64,000 nt of DNA from an uncultured Acidimicrobiaceae bacterium (lineage in GTDB: Bacteria; Actinomycetota; Acidimicrobiia; Acidimicrobiales; RAAP-2): assembly GCA_937975915.1 (NCBI GenBank), contig CALJTY010000031.1, positions 1 through 64,000 on the forward strand, given 5' to 3'. The notes under the pieces are model-generated. The model saw only the letters and a program-made list of their open reading frames with translations. It had not been told where the DNA came from and did no database searches. This document shows positions 52,470 to 62,474 of the stretch, in pieces. How positions within the stretch are numbered: position 1 is the first letter of the stretch; the number at the start of each line of letters is the position of its first letter. The translations under genes were made by a program, and so were the position numbers.

Positions 52470-54845
52470 GTGTCAGAAGCCGATAAGCAGATCTCAAGCA
52501 ACACCAAGGTGCTTACATCGCACGCAAACATCGACACCGTTTATCCAGAAACTCGCGGGTACCGAATCAAGCGAACACTGCTCGGAAAACCTTTTGTTTC
52601 TGAGCAATTAGCTGGAGAGCGAATTAACAAGCCAGTAGCTCTTGGGGTACTTGCACCGGACTGTATTTCATCTTCTGCATACGGTGCAGAGCAGATTTTG
52701 ACGCAATTGACTCCTTTTATAGGTCTCGCTGCATTCTCACTTCTCGTTCCAATCATGTTCGTAATTCTTGGTGTATTGCTGCTCGTTACATTGTCGTATC
52801 TCGACGTGATTGGTTATTACAACACCACTGGTGGTTCGTACATTGTGGTGCGAGAGAACTTTGGGCCCAAGACTGCAGCCGTAACCGCTGTTGCACTTTT
52901 GATTGACTACATCGTTACCGTTGCTGTTCAATGCAGTGCGGGAACTGCAGCATTAACGAGTGCTGTTCCTTCGCTAGTCCCGTACACAGTGGTTATAACC
53001 GTTGCGGTTGTACTTACCCTGATTTATGTAAACCTGCGAGGAATCAAAGAAGCAGGAAGCTTCTTTGCATTTCCAACGTATTTCTTTATCACCATGATGA
53101 CGGGAACCATCGTTGTTGGTTTCGCAAAGTTCCTTTCAGGATCACTCCACCACTTAGCGCAACCACCAGTTAATTTGCTTGTTGGTGAGCGACTCGGCAC
53201 TGGTGGAAATGGCCTCTTGATGGGTGTTGCGTTCTTGACGTTGCTGCGTGCATATGCCAATGGTGGATCATCACTGACTGGTCTCGAAGCAATTTCTGAT
53301 GGTGTTTCGAGTTTCAAAAAGCCAGAAGCTCGCAATGCGCGAATTGTCATGGTCGTTATGGCGTGCACACTTGCCTTCTTGCTCGTAGGCACAACATTCC
53401 TCGCGAAATGGACACACGCACTTCCTTACGCTGCGGGGACGCCAACGGTTGTGAGTCAAGAAGTACTTGCAGTATTTGGGTCGCACGGCATTGGCCACAT
53501 CATTTTCTATCTAGTGCAGTTTGCAACAATGATGATTCTCTTCACTGGTGGTAATACGAGTTTCAATGGCTTCCCGTATCTTTGTAACTTCGTAGCGAAC
53601 GACCAGTTCTTGCCCCGACAGCTGACCAAACGCGGGCACCGCCTGGCGTTCTCAAACGGAATTTTGATGCTTGGTTCAATGGCCCTCGTGCTGGTGCTGG
53701 TCTTCCAGGCGCGAGTTAATGGACTTATTGCGTTGTACGCAATTGGTGTTTTCACCGCGTTCACTATGGCTGGCGCAGGGATGGCGAAGAAGCACTTGAG
53801 CGAACGTGGCGTGCACTGGAAGCGTGGATTCACAATCAACGCTCTCTCTTGCTTCGTGACGTTAGTTATTGCTCTAGTTTTTGCAGTCGTTAAGTTCTCT
53901 GAGGGTGCTTGGATTGTTGTGGTCGCTGGACCGATCATGGTTTTAGGACTTCTTCAAATGAATAAGTCGTACAAAAAAGAGAATGCCGTCTTTGAGGCTT
54001 CTCGTTCAGGCGGCTCGGCCGTTGCGAAATTTAAGTTACACCGAGTTGTGGTCTTTGTTGATAGCTACGACATCGCAACTGAGCGTGCGCTGCAGTACTG
54101 CGCAACGCTGAACCCATATTCAATTCGTGCAGTGCACTTTGACATTGACCCACTTGTAACAAGGCGTCTCGAGGCTACATGGGGCGCAGAAAATTCTGCT
54201 TCTGCTTCAATCAACCTGGAAGTGTTTGACTGCGAAGACCGCCGTGTTGACCGCGCCGCACTCGAACTCGTTGCTGACGTAGTTCGAGACCCTGATGTGT
54301 TCTGCATGGTGATCTTGCCGCGTAGAGGATTCTCGTCAAGACTCCAGCGTTTGTTGCACGACCGCACCGCTGACTCCATTGCTGATGCGGTAATGCACAT
54401 CCCACGTTCGGCGGCAACGATTATTCCTTACCGTATGGGCGACGCTCGCTTCACAGAAAACAAAACTGTTGAAGCACCAATGAGCGATGAAGTTAAGCGT
54501 GGCGGTGTCAGAGAAGATGCACACCTCGAAGCTGACGTCAAGCTTGCTGAGCGGTCTGTTGGCGCAGATCCAATTGGTGGTCTTAAAGACCGAGAACTCG
54601 TAGAGATCGCAGGTCGCGTTCGCGCTATGGCGATCTCTAACGAGAGTGGCGGAAACGAACTTCGCTGCACTATTGCTGACAACACCGGATCAGTGACACT
54701 TGTCTTTCAGGGAAGAAGTGAAGTCCCAGGTATTGAGCGTGGAACACGTTTGTTAGTTCGAGGCACTGTCTCCTCACTTCGACGTGAAGCAGTCATATTG
54801 AACCCTCAGTACGAAATTGTTGCCACTCCAGACACTGAAGAATAA
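52470..54845 (+). CDS. APC-family permease fused to a USP-like and an OB-fold domain
   Basis: About 791 residues. Residues to about 500 form a 12-helix APC transporter (GYYNTTGGSYIVVRENFG, GGSSLTGLEAISDGV). Next comes a cytoplasmic part with VVVFVDSYDIATERALQYC, like a universal-stress-protein fold. The last about 90 residues (ELVEIAGRVRAMAIS..., VLVRGTVSSL-like end) are an OB fold. The start at GTG 52470 (VSEADKQ) is favoured over an ATG at 52431 further upstream, but no clear ribosome site supports either. It sits beside the trkA pair. Confidence 0.85.
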   Translation: MSEADKQISSNTKVLTSHANIDTVYPETRGYRIKRTLLGKPFVSEQLAGERINKPVALGVLAPDCISSSAYGAEQILTQLTPFIGLAAFSLLVPIMFVILGVLLLVTLSYLDVIGYYNTTGGSYIVVRENFGPKTAAVTAVALLIDYIVTVAVQCSAGTAALTSAVPSLVPYTVVITVAVVLTLIYVNLRGIKEAGSFFAFPTYFFITMMTGTIVVGFAKFLSGSLHHLAQPPVNLLVGERLGTGGNGLLMGVAFLTLLRAYANGGSSLTGLEAISDGVSSFKKPEARNARIVMVVMACTLAFLLVGTTFLAKWTHALPYAAGTPTVVSQEVLAVFGSHGIGHIIFYLVQFATMMILFTGGNTSFNGFPYLCNFVANDQFLPRQLTKRGHRLAFSNGILMLGSMALVLVLVFQARVNGLIALYAIGVFTAFTMAGAGMAKKHLSERGVHWKRGFTINALSCFVTLVIALVFAVVKFSEGAWIVVVAGPIMVLGLLQMNKSYKKENAVFEASRSGGSAVAKFKLHRVVVFVDSYDIATERALQYCATLNPYSIRAVHFDIDPLVTRRLEATWGAENSASASINLEVFDCEDRRVDRAALELVADVVRDPDVFCMVILPRRGFSSRLQRLLHDRTADSIADAVMHIPRSAATIIPYRMGDARFTENKTVEAPMSDEVKRGGVREDAHLEADVKLAERSVGADPIGGLKDRELVEIAGRVRAMAISNESGGNELRCTIADNTGSVTLVFQGRSEVPGIERGTRLLVRGTVSSLRREAVILNPQYEIVATPDTEE

Positions 54846-55009
54846 ATTTTCTTGAAGCACCATTCGTCAGTAACTATCTGGCGATTCGCTCTCCAAGGTG
54901 CCTCGCTCGCGAGAGGTATGTAACAAGGGGGCCTCTAACCTTGCCTATCTTGTAAGGCGTTACTTCTTCTTAGAGGTCGACCCCTATTAATAGGTGAAAG
55001 GTGGTGAGC

Positions 55010-57775
55010 ATGGCACGAGCGCTAGTAATTGTTGAATCAGTAGCAAAAGCAACCCGTATTCAGGGCATGCTCGGACCTGACTACATTGTCAAACCTTCAA
55101 TCGGCCACATTCGAGACCTGCCCCAGAGTGCTGCGGACATTCCTGCTTCAGTAAAGGGCGAAAAATGGGCACGACTCGGAATCAACGTAACTGACCACTT
55201 CAAGCCGGTGTACGTAATTTCAAGCGACCGAAAAAAAATTGTTGCTGAATTAAAGGCCGCTTTAAAAGAGGTGGACGAGGTCTACCTAGCAAGCGATGAA
55301 GACCGCGAAGGAGAGGCGATTGCCTGGCACCTCGTGGAAGTACTGAATCCAAAGATCCCAGTAAAGCGAATGGTCTTTCACGAAATCACTCCCGCCGCAA
55401 TCGCGAAGGCCGTATCTGAGACCCGAGAAATCAACATGAAACTCGTTGATGCGCAAGAAGGCCGACGCTTTCTGGACCGTCTCGTGGGCTACGAAGTTTC
55501 TCCTGTTCTATGGCGTGCAGTCGACAAGGCCAGGTCTGCTGGGCGAGTGCAGTCTGTTGCCATCAAGCTGGTGTGTGAGCGCGAACGAGAGCGCATGGCC
55601 TTTAGATCAGCGACCTGGTTTGACGTAACGGCAGTTCTTAACGCGAAAAGCGCAACATTTGACGCCACGCTCGAATCAATCAATGGTTCAGCACTCGCTA
55701 CAGGAAAGAACTTTGACTCACTCGGTCAACTTGATTCAAAGAATCCAGTTGAAGTTCTCACGCAGTCTTCAGTTGACTCGATCGCAGAAAAACTAATTGG
55801 CGCAAAAGTTTCAATTACTTCGATTGCATCAACTCCTCGCACGCAGAAACCTCAACCACCATTCATGACTTCATCGCTTCAAATAGAAGCAAGTCGCAAA
55901 CTTCGTTTTGACCCAGAGCGCACCATGCGTGCAGCACAGCGTCTCTACGAACAAGGTTGGATCACCTACATGCGTACTGACTCGACAACATTGTCTGACG
56001 AAGCCATCAACGCAGCACGCTCAATGGCCGCTTCAATGTTTGGTGATGACTACGTTTCTGACGTTCCACGTCGTTATGACCGCAAGGTTAAGAACGCCCA
56101 AGAAGCTCACGAAGCGATTCGCCCTGCTGGCGAAACTTTCAAAACACTCGATGAAGCACAGAGCTCACTCGGCGGCGATGAACTCATGGTGTACGACCTC
56201 ATTTGGAAGCGCACCATTGCTTCTCAAATGGTTGACGCGAAATTGACGCAGGACAAAGTGCGTCTCACAACGACATTGTCTGGAATCACTGGTTTTAGCG
56301 GTGACGTAGAAGCAGGGCTCAGCGCTACTGGACTTCGTATTGAGTTCCCAGGTTTCCGTCGTGCCTACGTAGAAGGCATGGATGACCCAGAAGCAGAACT
56401 CGCAGATCAAGAGCGCATCCTTCCTCCACTCAGCGAAGGAGAAGTTGTTCCAGTAGTCAGTGCTGAAGCAAAGGGTCACGACACTCAACCGCCGGATCGT
56501 TATTCAGAAGCGACACTGATTAAGAAGATGGAAGAACTCGGCATTGGCCGTCCATCAACGTATGCGTCAGTTATGAAGACAATCGACCGTCGCGGCTACG
56601 TATGGAAGAAGGGCAAGTCACTCGTTCCTGCATATCGTGCTTTCGCAGTTGTGAACTTGCTGCAGACGTACTTCTCTGACCTCGTTGACTACCAGTTCAC
56701 TGCAGCGATGGAAGATCAGCTCGACGAAATCGCCCAAGGAACCCAAGACCTTGTTCCGTGGCTCGAGAAGTTTTACTTCGGGAACCCTGCGGCCACAACA
56801 GAGCTCGCAAAGATGGGTCTCGAGCACATGACTCAGACCAAGCATGAGTTCGATTTCGCTGCCATTAACTCAATCCAGCTCGGTGTTGCACCAGATGGTG
56901 TTGAGGTTTCAGTTCGCTCAGGTCGCTACGGTCCGTACCTCATTCACGGTGAAGACAAAGCATCAATTCCTGAAGCGACGGAACCGGACTCACTTACGGT
57001 TGAACACGCATTGGCTTTGCTAGCTGCACCAAGTAACGACCGTGAACTCGGAACTGACGACGAGACCGGACTGCCTATTTTCCTTAAGGCTGGTCGCTAC
57101 GGTCCGTACGTTCAAGTCGGAGAAATGACGAATCCGAAGGAGAAGCCAAAGACTGCTTCTCTCTTTACGACAATGACGCTCGAAGATATGACCCTGGAAG
57201 ACGCTAAGAAAATCTTGTCGCTTCCTCGCACCATTGGTGATCACCCAGAAGGCGGTGATCCGATCTTGGTGCAGAACGGCCGCTACGGTCCCTACATCAC
57301 GTGGGGCAAAGAAACTCGTTCGCTTGAATCAGAGGATCAAATCTTTGAGATTGACCTTGCTGGTGCACTGGCACTCTTGGCACAACCCAAGCAACGAGGT
57401 CGCAGGGCCGCGGCTGGGCCGTTGAAGGATCTTGGTGAGGACCCAGTTACTAAGCGCAACGTAGTTGTGAAGAACGGAAAGTTCGGACTTTATGTAACCG
57501 ACGGGGAAGTGAACGCCACACTTCGACTCGGCGATACACCAGAAACGATTTCACTCGACCGTGCATGCGAACTTCTTGCTGAACGACGTAACGCTGACCC
57601 TTCTACTGCTCGACCACGTAAGGCTGCAAAAAAGACTGCCAAGAAAGCAGCCAAGAAGCCAGCCAAAAAAGCAACCGCTAAGAAAACTGCAGGGGCTGCA
57701 AAGCGTGAAGCTGTAGCGAAGGGCGCAAAAGTAAACGCTGCGCTCGCACAAACCGCCAAGTCGGACGACGAATAA
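55010..57775 (+). CDS. topA: DNA topoisomerase I
   Basis: A 921-residue type IA enzyme. The toprim domain has LVIVESVAKATRI and SDEDREGEAIAWHL; the catalytic Tyr320 is in WITYMRTDST. In place of zinc fingers, the C-terminal third has four repeats with RYGPYL/V/I or KFGLYV, and a final lysine-rich tail (KAAKKTAKKAAKK), the actinobacterial layout. It relaxes negative supercoils. AAAGGTGG precedes the ATG at 55010, which I prefer to the GTG at 55001. The TAA overlaps the tmk start. Confidence 0.97.
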   Translation: MARALVIVESVAKATRIQGMLGPDYIVKPSIGHIRDLPQSAADIPASVKGEKWARLGINVTDHFKPVYVISSDRKKIVAELKAALKEVDEVYLASDEDREGEAIAWHLVEVLNPKIPVKRMVFHEITPAAIAKAVSETREINMKLVDAQEGRRFLDRLVGYEVSPVLWRAVDKARSAGRVQSVAIKLVCERERERMAFRSATWFDVTAVLNAKSATFDATLESINGSALATGKNFDSLGQLDSKNPVEVLTQSSVDSIAEKLIGAKVSITSIASTPRTQKPQPPFMTSSLQIEASRKLRFDPERTMRAAQRLYEQGWITYMRTDSTTLSDEAINAARSMAASMFGDDYVSDVPRRYDRKVKNAQEAHEAIRPAGETFKTLDEAQSSLGGDELMVYDLIWKRTIASQMVDAKLTQDKVRLTTTLSGITGFSGDVEAGLSATGLRIEFPGFRRAYVEGMDDPEAELADQERILPPLSEGEVVPVVSAEAKGHDTQPPDRYSEATLIKKMEELGIGRPSTYASVMKTIDRRGYVWKKGKSLVPAYRAFAVVNLLQTYFSDLVDYQFTAAMEDQLDEIAQGTQDLVPWLEKFYFGNPAATTELAKMGLEHMTQTKHEFDFAAINSIQLGVAPDGVEVSVRSGRYGPYLIHGEDKASIPEATEPDSLTVEHALALLAAPSNDRELGTDDETGLPIFLKAGRYGPYVQVGEMTNPKEKPKTASLFTTMTLEDMTLEDAKKILSLPRTIGDHPEGGDPILVQNGRYGPYITWGKETRSLESEDQIFEIDLAGALALLAQPKQRGRRAAAGPLKDLGEDPVTKRNVVVKNGKFGLYVTDGEVNATLRLGDTPETISLDRACELLAERRNADPSTARPRKAAKKTAKKAAKKPAKKATAKKTAGAAKREAVAKGAKVNAALAQTAKSDDE

Positions 57776-58377
57776 TGACTCGAGGGATCTTCCTCGTGTT
57801 TGAAGGTATCGACGCGAGTGGTAAATCAACGCAGGCCAAGCGCATTGCTAAAGAACGCGATGCGCTCTTTACATTTGAACCTGGTGACACTGCGGTGGGA
57901 AAAGATCTTCGACGCTGGCTGCTTGATGCAGCAACACCAATGAAGCCTGAAACAGAAGCACTGCTGATGACCGCAGACCGCTCGCACCACGTCGACACTC
58001 TCATCAAACCGACACTTGAAAGTGGAAAGAGTGTTGTTGCAGATCGTTTCTATGCGTCAACCCTTGCGTACCAAGGGTATGGACGTGGTGTGGACATCTC
58101 GCAACTACGTGCGGCGACACAACTAGCTATTGGTGACTGCTTGCCGGAGCTAACGATTCTTATTGATCTTCCAGTTGACGTTGCTAATGAACGACGCGAA
58201 CGAAATGCCAAAGACCGATTTGAGTCTTCCGACATTGATTTTCACAACCGAGTCCGTAGTGGCTATTTAGAACTGGCAAAGACCGACGTTGTTGAGTGGT
58301 TTGTTGTAGATGGCACGAAATCAGAGTCAGAAGTTGCTGCGCTGATTGATGAGCGCCTCGCCGCATTACCTTGGTGA
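57775..58377 (+). CDS. tmk: Thymidylate kinase
   Basis: A 200-residue dTMP kinase that makes dTDP for DNA synthesis. The P-loop is EGIDASGKST (10-19) and DRFYASTLAYQGYGRG carries the DRY/H-like motif for dTMP. The start overlaps the topA stop (TAATG) and holB follows after 1 nt, so topA, tmk and holB form one unit. Confidence 0.96.
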   Translation: MTRGIFLVFEGIDASGKSTQAKRIAKERDALFTFEPGDTAVGKDLRRWLLDAATPMKPETEALLMTADRSHHVDTLIKPTLESGKSVVADRFYASTLAYQGYGRGVDISQLRAATQLAIGDCLPELTILIDLPVDVANERRERNAKDRFESSDIDFHNRVRSGYLELAKTDVVEWFVVDGTKSESEVAALIDERLAALPW

Positions 58378-58378
58378 T

Positions 58379-59467
58379 ATGACTGACGTTTTCGCTCGCA
58401 TAGTTGGACAAGACAGTGGCGTAGCGGCAATGCGCCAATTTGTCCGCAACCCTGTTCATGCTTATCTTTTCTCCGGCCCAGTTGGTTCAGGGCTTCACGA
58501 CGTTGTAGTTACGTTTAGCGCCGCACTCCAGTGTGAAAACCATGGGTGTGGATCGTGTGAGACGTGCAGGCTTGCGCTCGGTGAACTCGACTCAGATGTC
58601 CACTTTGCTGAGCGAACTGGTATTTCATGGCGAATTGATGAACTGCGAGAAGCAGAACGTATTTCTCGACGTCGACCAATTGGTGGTGGCTACCAGATTG
58701 TTGTTATTGAAGATGTGGAGCTAACGACAACTGGAGCTTCGCCTTCAGCGTCGGCACTTCTTAAATCTCTAGAAGAACCTCCACAGAAGACAATTTTTCT
58801 TCTCACAGCAGAAGATTTACCGGAACAGCTCACCACCATTATGTCGAGATGTGTCGAGATAAAACTCAAGAGCCTTAGCGAAGAGGACCTCGAAGCACTA
58901 CTAATTCGAGACGGTGCAATTCCACAAGCTGCGCGCACCGCCGCGTTAGCTGCGAATGGCAATCTTCGTCGTGCACAAGTATTGGTTCGAGACGCTGAGC
59001 TTGCAAAGAGAATCGCACAGTGGCGCACAATTCCGGACCGTCTTCGAGGCTCAACTTCTGATGCTGCAATTCTGGTTGAAGAACTAACTAGTGCAATTGA
59101 CTCAGCGATTGCACCGCTTCAGGTAATGCAAGATGAAGAGTTACAAATGCTTATTGCTAACGCTACAGAAATGGGACAACGTTCTGTCGCGAATAGAAAA
59201 GACATTGAAGCACAGTTCAAACGTGAACAACGTCGTTTTCGAATTGAAGAGCTCAAGTTCGGTTTTACTGCACTAACTAATGCGTATCGAGAGCGACTGA
59301 CAGACGGCTTAGTTGAAGTTGAAGAAAACGCCGCTCGTGGTGAACATCGCGTGGGTGCATCGATGAAAGCAATTGAAGCAGTTGCCGGGACGTCTCGTCT
59401 ACTCACACTCAATGTTGATGAGGGTTTGCTGCTCAACGACTTGATGCTCACCCTGATGCAGTTGTAA
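58379..59467 (+). CDS. holB: DNA polymerase III delta-prime subunit
   Basis: About 362 residues. An AAA+ clamp-loader subunit with a zinc cluster (C52, C57, C60, C63) and a degraded Walker A (GPVGSGLHDV has no Lys), as expected for delta', which does not hydrolyse ATP. SALLKSLEEPPQKTIFLLTAEDLPEQLTTIMSRCVEI carries the arginine-finger-like SRC. The ATG is 1 nt past the tmk stop. Confidence 0.9.
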   Translation: MTDVFARIVGQDSGVAAMRQFVRNPVHAYLFSGPVGSGLHDVVVTFSAALQCENHGCGSCETCRLALGELDSDVHFAERTGISWRIDELREAERISRRRPIGGGYQIVVIEDVELTTTGASPSASALLKSLEEPPQKTIFLLTAEDLPEQLTTIMSRCVEIKLKSLSEEDLEALLIRDGAIPQAARTAALAANGNLRRAQVLVRDAELAKRIAQWRTIPDRLRGSTSDAAILVEELTSAIDSAIAPLQVMQDEELQMLIANATEMGQRSVANRKDIEAQFKREQRRFRIEELKFGFTALTNAYRERLTDGLVEVEENAARGEHRVGASMKAIEAVAGTSRLLTLNVDEGLLLNDLMLTLMQL

Positions 59468-59491
59468 TTTCTCGGTTAGTATTTTTTCCTC

Positions 59492-59567
<76 letters not shown>

Positions 59568-59580
59568 AAGTGTGCTGCTC

Positions 59581-59910
59581 TTAACGAAGAAACGCTCGGA
59601 CGTCTACTTTTCTGTTGCAGGCCAATGATCCTTCATGGGCTAACTGCAAGGCAACATCGTGACTAGGGACGTCAACTATCCAAAAGCCACTTATGTATTC
59701 ATCCGACTCGATGAGTGGACCATTGATACTTTGTGATTTCCCAGCACGGTTGTCAACAACACTTGACATATGTGATGGTTCTATTCCCGCCGCCATCACC
59801 CAGTAACCGTTTGCCTCTAGTTGATCATTGAACGCATCAATTGCTACATGAACTTCACTCGGATCAATGGTTCCGGGTTGTCTATCAATGACACAAAGGA
59901 TGTAACGCAT
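59581..59910 (-). CDS. YCII/DGPF-related protein
   Basis: A 109-residue ferredoxin-like protein beginning MRYILCVIDRQPG, with GPLIESDEYISGFWIVDV, typical of the YCII-related (PhnB/DGPF) family. These are often near sigma factors or metabolic genes and have no settled role. It lies downstream of murD, 12 nt from its stop. Confidence 0.75.
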   Translation of the reverse strand: MRYILCVIDRQPGTIDPSEVHVAIDAFNDQLEANGYWVMAAGIEPSHMSSVVDNRAGKSQSINGPLIESDEYISGFWIVDVPSHDVALQLAHEGSLACNRKVDVRAFLR

Positions 59911-59922
59911 GTTGAAGACTTT

Positions 59923-61200
59923 CTAGTTAGTAACCGCGCGAGCGAAGTCTTTTGATCGCTCTTCCCAGTTTAGATAACGGTCAAAACTGGGGGCACCGGG
60001 TGAAAGAAGTACGACTCCGCTGGCTCCGAGAAACTCGGCCCCAGCACTGAGCGCTTCATCCATTGATTGAAAACTCGAATGGGCGATTTCTGCATTGAGC
60101 TTCATTGTCTCTTCGACAATGCGTATTCCAGCAGGACCCATGGAGAGAAGCATGGTTGGCCGAGTTCTTGCCGCTATAGCTTGGGCGAGTGGAGCGTAGT
60201 CAACTCCGCGGTCAAATCCACCAACGAGTAACGCCAGAGTCTCGTCCTTGAAAACCTCAAGCGCAGCAACAGCTGGAAGTACTGATGTTGCGAGCCCATC
60301 ATCGACGAACTTGATTCCATTCTTCTCAGCCACAAGTGTTAATCGACCACTGAGAGGAACAAAAGACGCTGCATTCCTGCTCACAGCAGCGTGGACTTCG
60401 CTGCGCGGGGTGTTTGTAACGAAGGAAACGACTTCAAGTGCAAGAGCCACGTTGCTATGACTGTGCTCACCTAGCAAGTGCAGCTCTTCAGTGAGTGGAG
60501 AGTTGTCTGAATCAACAAGAACAACTGTCCCACCAATTTGAGAAGACTCAGAATGAATCACTTCGTTGTCTGGCGCGAATGTTGTGTGCTCTCCGTCTGC
60601 TCTAGTGAGTTGAAGCTTGTCGCTTCTGTATTGCTCGAGAGAGCCGTGCCAGTCAATGTGGTCTGACCCGAGTGAAGTGAGAACAACAGTTTTTGGAGCA
60701 ACATCAATGTCGGTTGCTTGAAAACTTGAAATCTCAACAACGAGCCACCCTGATGAAGTGTCAACTGAAGTGTCGTATGGGGGAAGTCCAATGTTGCCGA
60801 GTCGCTGGGCCTTTTCTCCAAGACACTCCAAGAAGAAGGCAATCAATGAGGTGGTAGTGGACTTTCCCTTGGTTCCGGTAACGCCAATGACTCTTGAGCG
60901 TTCAGTCTGTTGTAACCAAAGGTTTAAAGAAGATGTGACGTACACATTGTTTTCCTCGAGATGCAAAACAGACTCGCTGCGACGTGGCACACCTGGGCTC
61001 TTTAGAACCACGTCACACTTCAAGAGCTCTTCCAGACCGCCACTACTAGTTACGAGAACCCCGGCTTTAGGATCATCATCAACAATTACAAGTTCGCATG
61101 AGCCGCTGAGTAGCTGCTCGCTGGCGCGTCCTTCTTGGCCGTATCCGTAAATCCCTACGCGCTGATGCGCGAGGTCAGCGAAGCCAGTTGGCCGGAACAT
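59923..61200 (-). CDS. murD: UDP-N-acetylmuramoylalanine-glutamate ligase (MurD; MurD2 type by context)
   Basis: About 425 residues. The P-loop is GVTGTKGKSTTT (108-119 region), with FDRGVDYAPL and a C-terminal LLSPGAPSFDRYLNWEERSK that fit MurD. The usual enzyme adds D-Glu to UDP-MurNAc-Ala; next to murL, the MurD2 form that adds L-Glu is likely. The ATG at 61200 has AAGGA upstream and overlaps the end of murL by 26 nt; the longer frame to 61284 is rejected. P-loop residues number from this start. Confidence 0.9.
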   Translation of the reverse strand: MFRPTGFADLAHQRVGIYGYGQEGRASEQLLSGSCELVIVDDDPKAGVLVTSSGGLEELLKCDVVLKSPGVPRRSESVLHLEENNVYVTSSLNLWLQQTERSRVIGVTGTKGKSTTTSLIAFFLECLGEKAQRLGNIGLPPYDTSVDTSSGWLVVEISSFQATDIDVAPKTVVLTSLGSDHIDWHGSLEQYRSDKLQLTRADGEHTTFAPDNEVIHSESSQIGGTVVLVDSDNSPLTEELHLLGEHSHSNVALALEVVSFVTNTPRSEVHAAVSRNAASFVPLSGRLTLVAEKNGIKFVDDGLATSVLPAVAALEVFKDETLALLVGGFDRGVDYAPLAQAIAARTRPTMLLSMGPAGIRIVEETMKLNAEIAHSSFQSMDEALSAGAEFLGASGVVLLSPGAPSFDRYLNWEERSKDFARAVTN

Positions 61201-62473
61201 TGCTGGGTCCTTGGGATTCGAGTAGTTCGTCAAAACTGCGGTCTGGACTGACGAGGAGTGCGAGCTCTGCGAGGTGAGGGACATCTTCCCAGTCGCGTAG
61301 TTGGCTGACTTTTACGAGTGCGACAGCACTTTCATCTGGGTCACCCACGCATTCAAAAGGTTTGTGGTCGAGTCCAATGCCAACAAGGGCGCGAAGTTGC
61401 TCAATGCGGTTTGAGTCACTGAGAGGTTCACTGCCAAAGACTTGTCGCAGTGTTGCGCGAGGTAGGAATGGCGCCAAGATCAAGTTGATGAAAAGACACT
61501 TGTCACATTCGCCGCACCAGTTTTTTGCTCGCTGGGTTGCATCTTGTGAAAAGGCACGGTTGCAACTTCTAAATGTCGAGAGGAATTTATGCTGATCTGC
61601 GAACTGTTGAGCGACCCACACCTCACTGCGGTCACGCAAGAAACTCGCCACAACGAATTCATCGCCGAGCAGCTCCTTCACCGCTTTAGAAATAAGTTGT
61701 TCTGCGACCCAGGACTTACTCCACTGGTGATTGATGTCTTGGCCGTTCCACTTCAGGTTTGGTGCAGATGATGAATGTTCGTTACTCATCACAACGCCGC
61801 CACGTCCAGATGCCACAGCAGCAATCACACTGAGCAACGTGATCATTGCTGTAACCGGAACGTGACCGTTGAAGTAGCTTTCATTACCTTTAAGAATTTT
61901 TGAGTCAATGATTCGTGTGGCACGCGAAATGGAAAGACCGGTTACTAGTGCTGTTTCTTCGAGGGGTGCAAACCTTCCGCTGACGGGGCTAACAACAAAA
62001 AGTGACTTATCTAGAAGAGGGCTAAGTTGCGTGACGCTCACCACCGAGTCAATGCCGCCACCAAATGGGATCAGCACACGGTCAGGGTTTGTAAACGGAG
62101 CAAAGTTCTCCGCAGCGACACCACCACTTATGACCACGTCATTTAGAGACAGGTCATTCTTGAAAGAGAATTCGCCAAGTCCGTCGTGGAGCGCGGCCCC
62201 TAGAAGCTCTCGGCCCACAGGACCAACTGGAGTTGTCCCAAGGTCAATAGTCTTTGCAGCTCCAGCTTTGTAATAGGAGAGGCCAGCTAATAAAAACCAG
62301 AGATTGGCAACACCAACAACCGCGGGCTTGGTGAGGTCGTCAACGTTTTCAAAAGAAACAGTTTCTTCAAAAGGCACGCCGTCGAGCTCGAAGTGGCCCG
62401 TTAGCGAGGTCGAAGAAATCTCGAGTCGAACGTAGCGAAATGCTTCAGCGCGTTTCTTCATGACACCATTCAT
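61175..62473 (-). CDS. murL: UDP-MurNAc-L-Ala-L-Glu epimerase MurL
   Basis: 432 residues, closely like Xanthomonas MurL, which uses ATP to invert the terminal L-Glu of UDP-MurNAc-L-Ala-L-Glu to D-Glu. Shared elements include LLAGLSYYKA (61-70), GLGEF, the PP-loop-like GGGIDSVVS (138-146), FNGHVPVTA, MSNEHSSS, NHQWSKSW (248-255), SCNRAF (303-308), WCGECDKC (319-326) and DHKPFECVGDPDES. Position 141 in the loop is Ile where Xanthomonas has Lys. The ATG follows the yfiH stop by 1 nt; another at 62461 is possible. Murein precursor role, cytoplasm. Confidence 0.93.
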   Translation of the reverse strand: MNGVMKKRAEAFRYVRLEISSTSLTGHFELDGVPFEETVSFENVDDLTKPAVVGVANLWFLLAGLSYYKAGAAKTIDLGTTPVGPVGRELLGAALHDGLGEFSFKNDLSLNDVVISGGVAAENFAPFTNPDRVLIPFGGGIDSVVSVTQLSPLLDKSLFVVSPVSGRFAPLEETALVTGLSISRATRIIDSKILKGNESYFNGHVPVTAMITLLSVIAAVASGRGGVVMSNEHSSSAPNLKWNGQDINHQWSKSWVAEQLISKAVKELLGDEFVVASFLRDRSEVWVAQQFADQHKFLSTFRSCNRAFSQDATQRAKNWCGECDKCLFINLILAPFLPRATLRQVFGSEPLSDSNRIEQLRALVGIGLDHKPFECVGDPDESAVALVKVSQLRDWEDVPHLAELALLVSPDRSFDELLESQGPSNVPANWLR

Positions 62474-62474
62474 G

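Noticed and set aside
57600..57775. TopA lysine tail as something unusual
   Set aside because: Such tails are common in actinobacterial topoisomerase I; only the GSII tail is odd.
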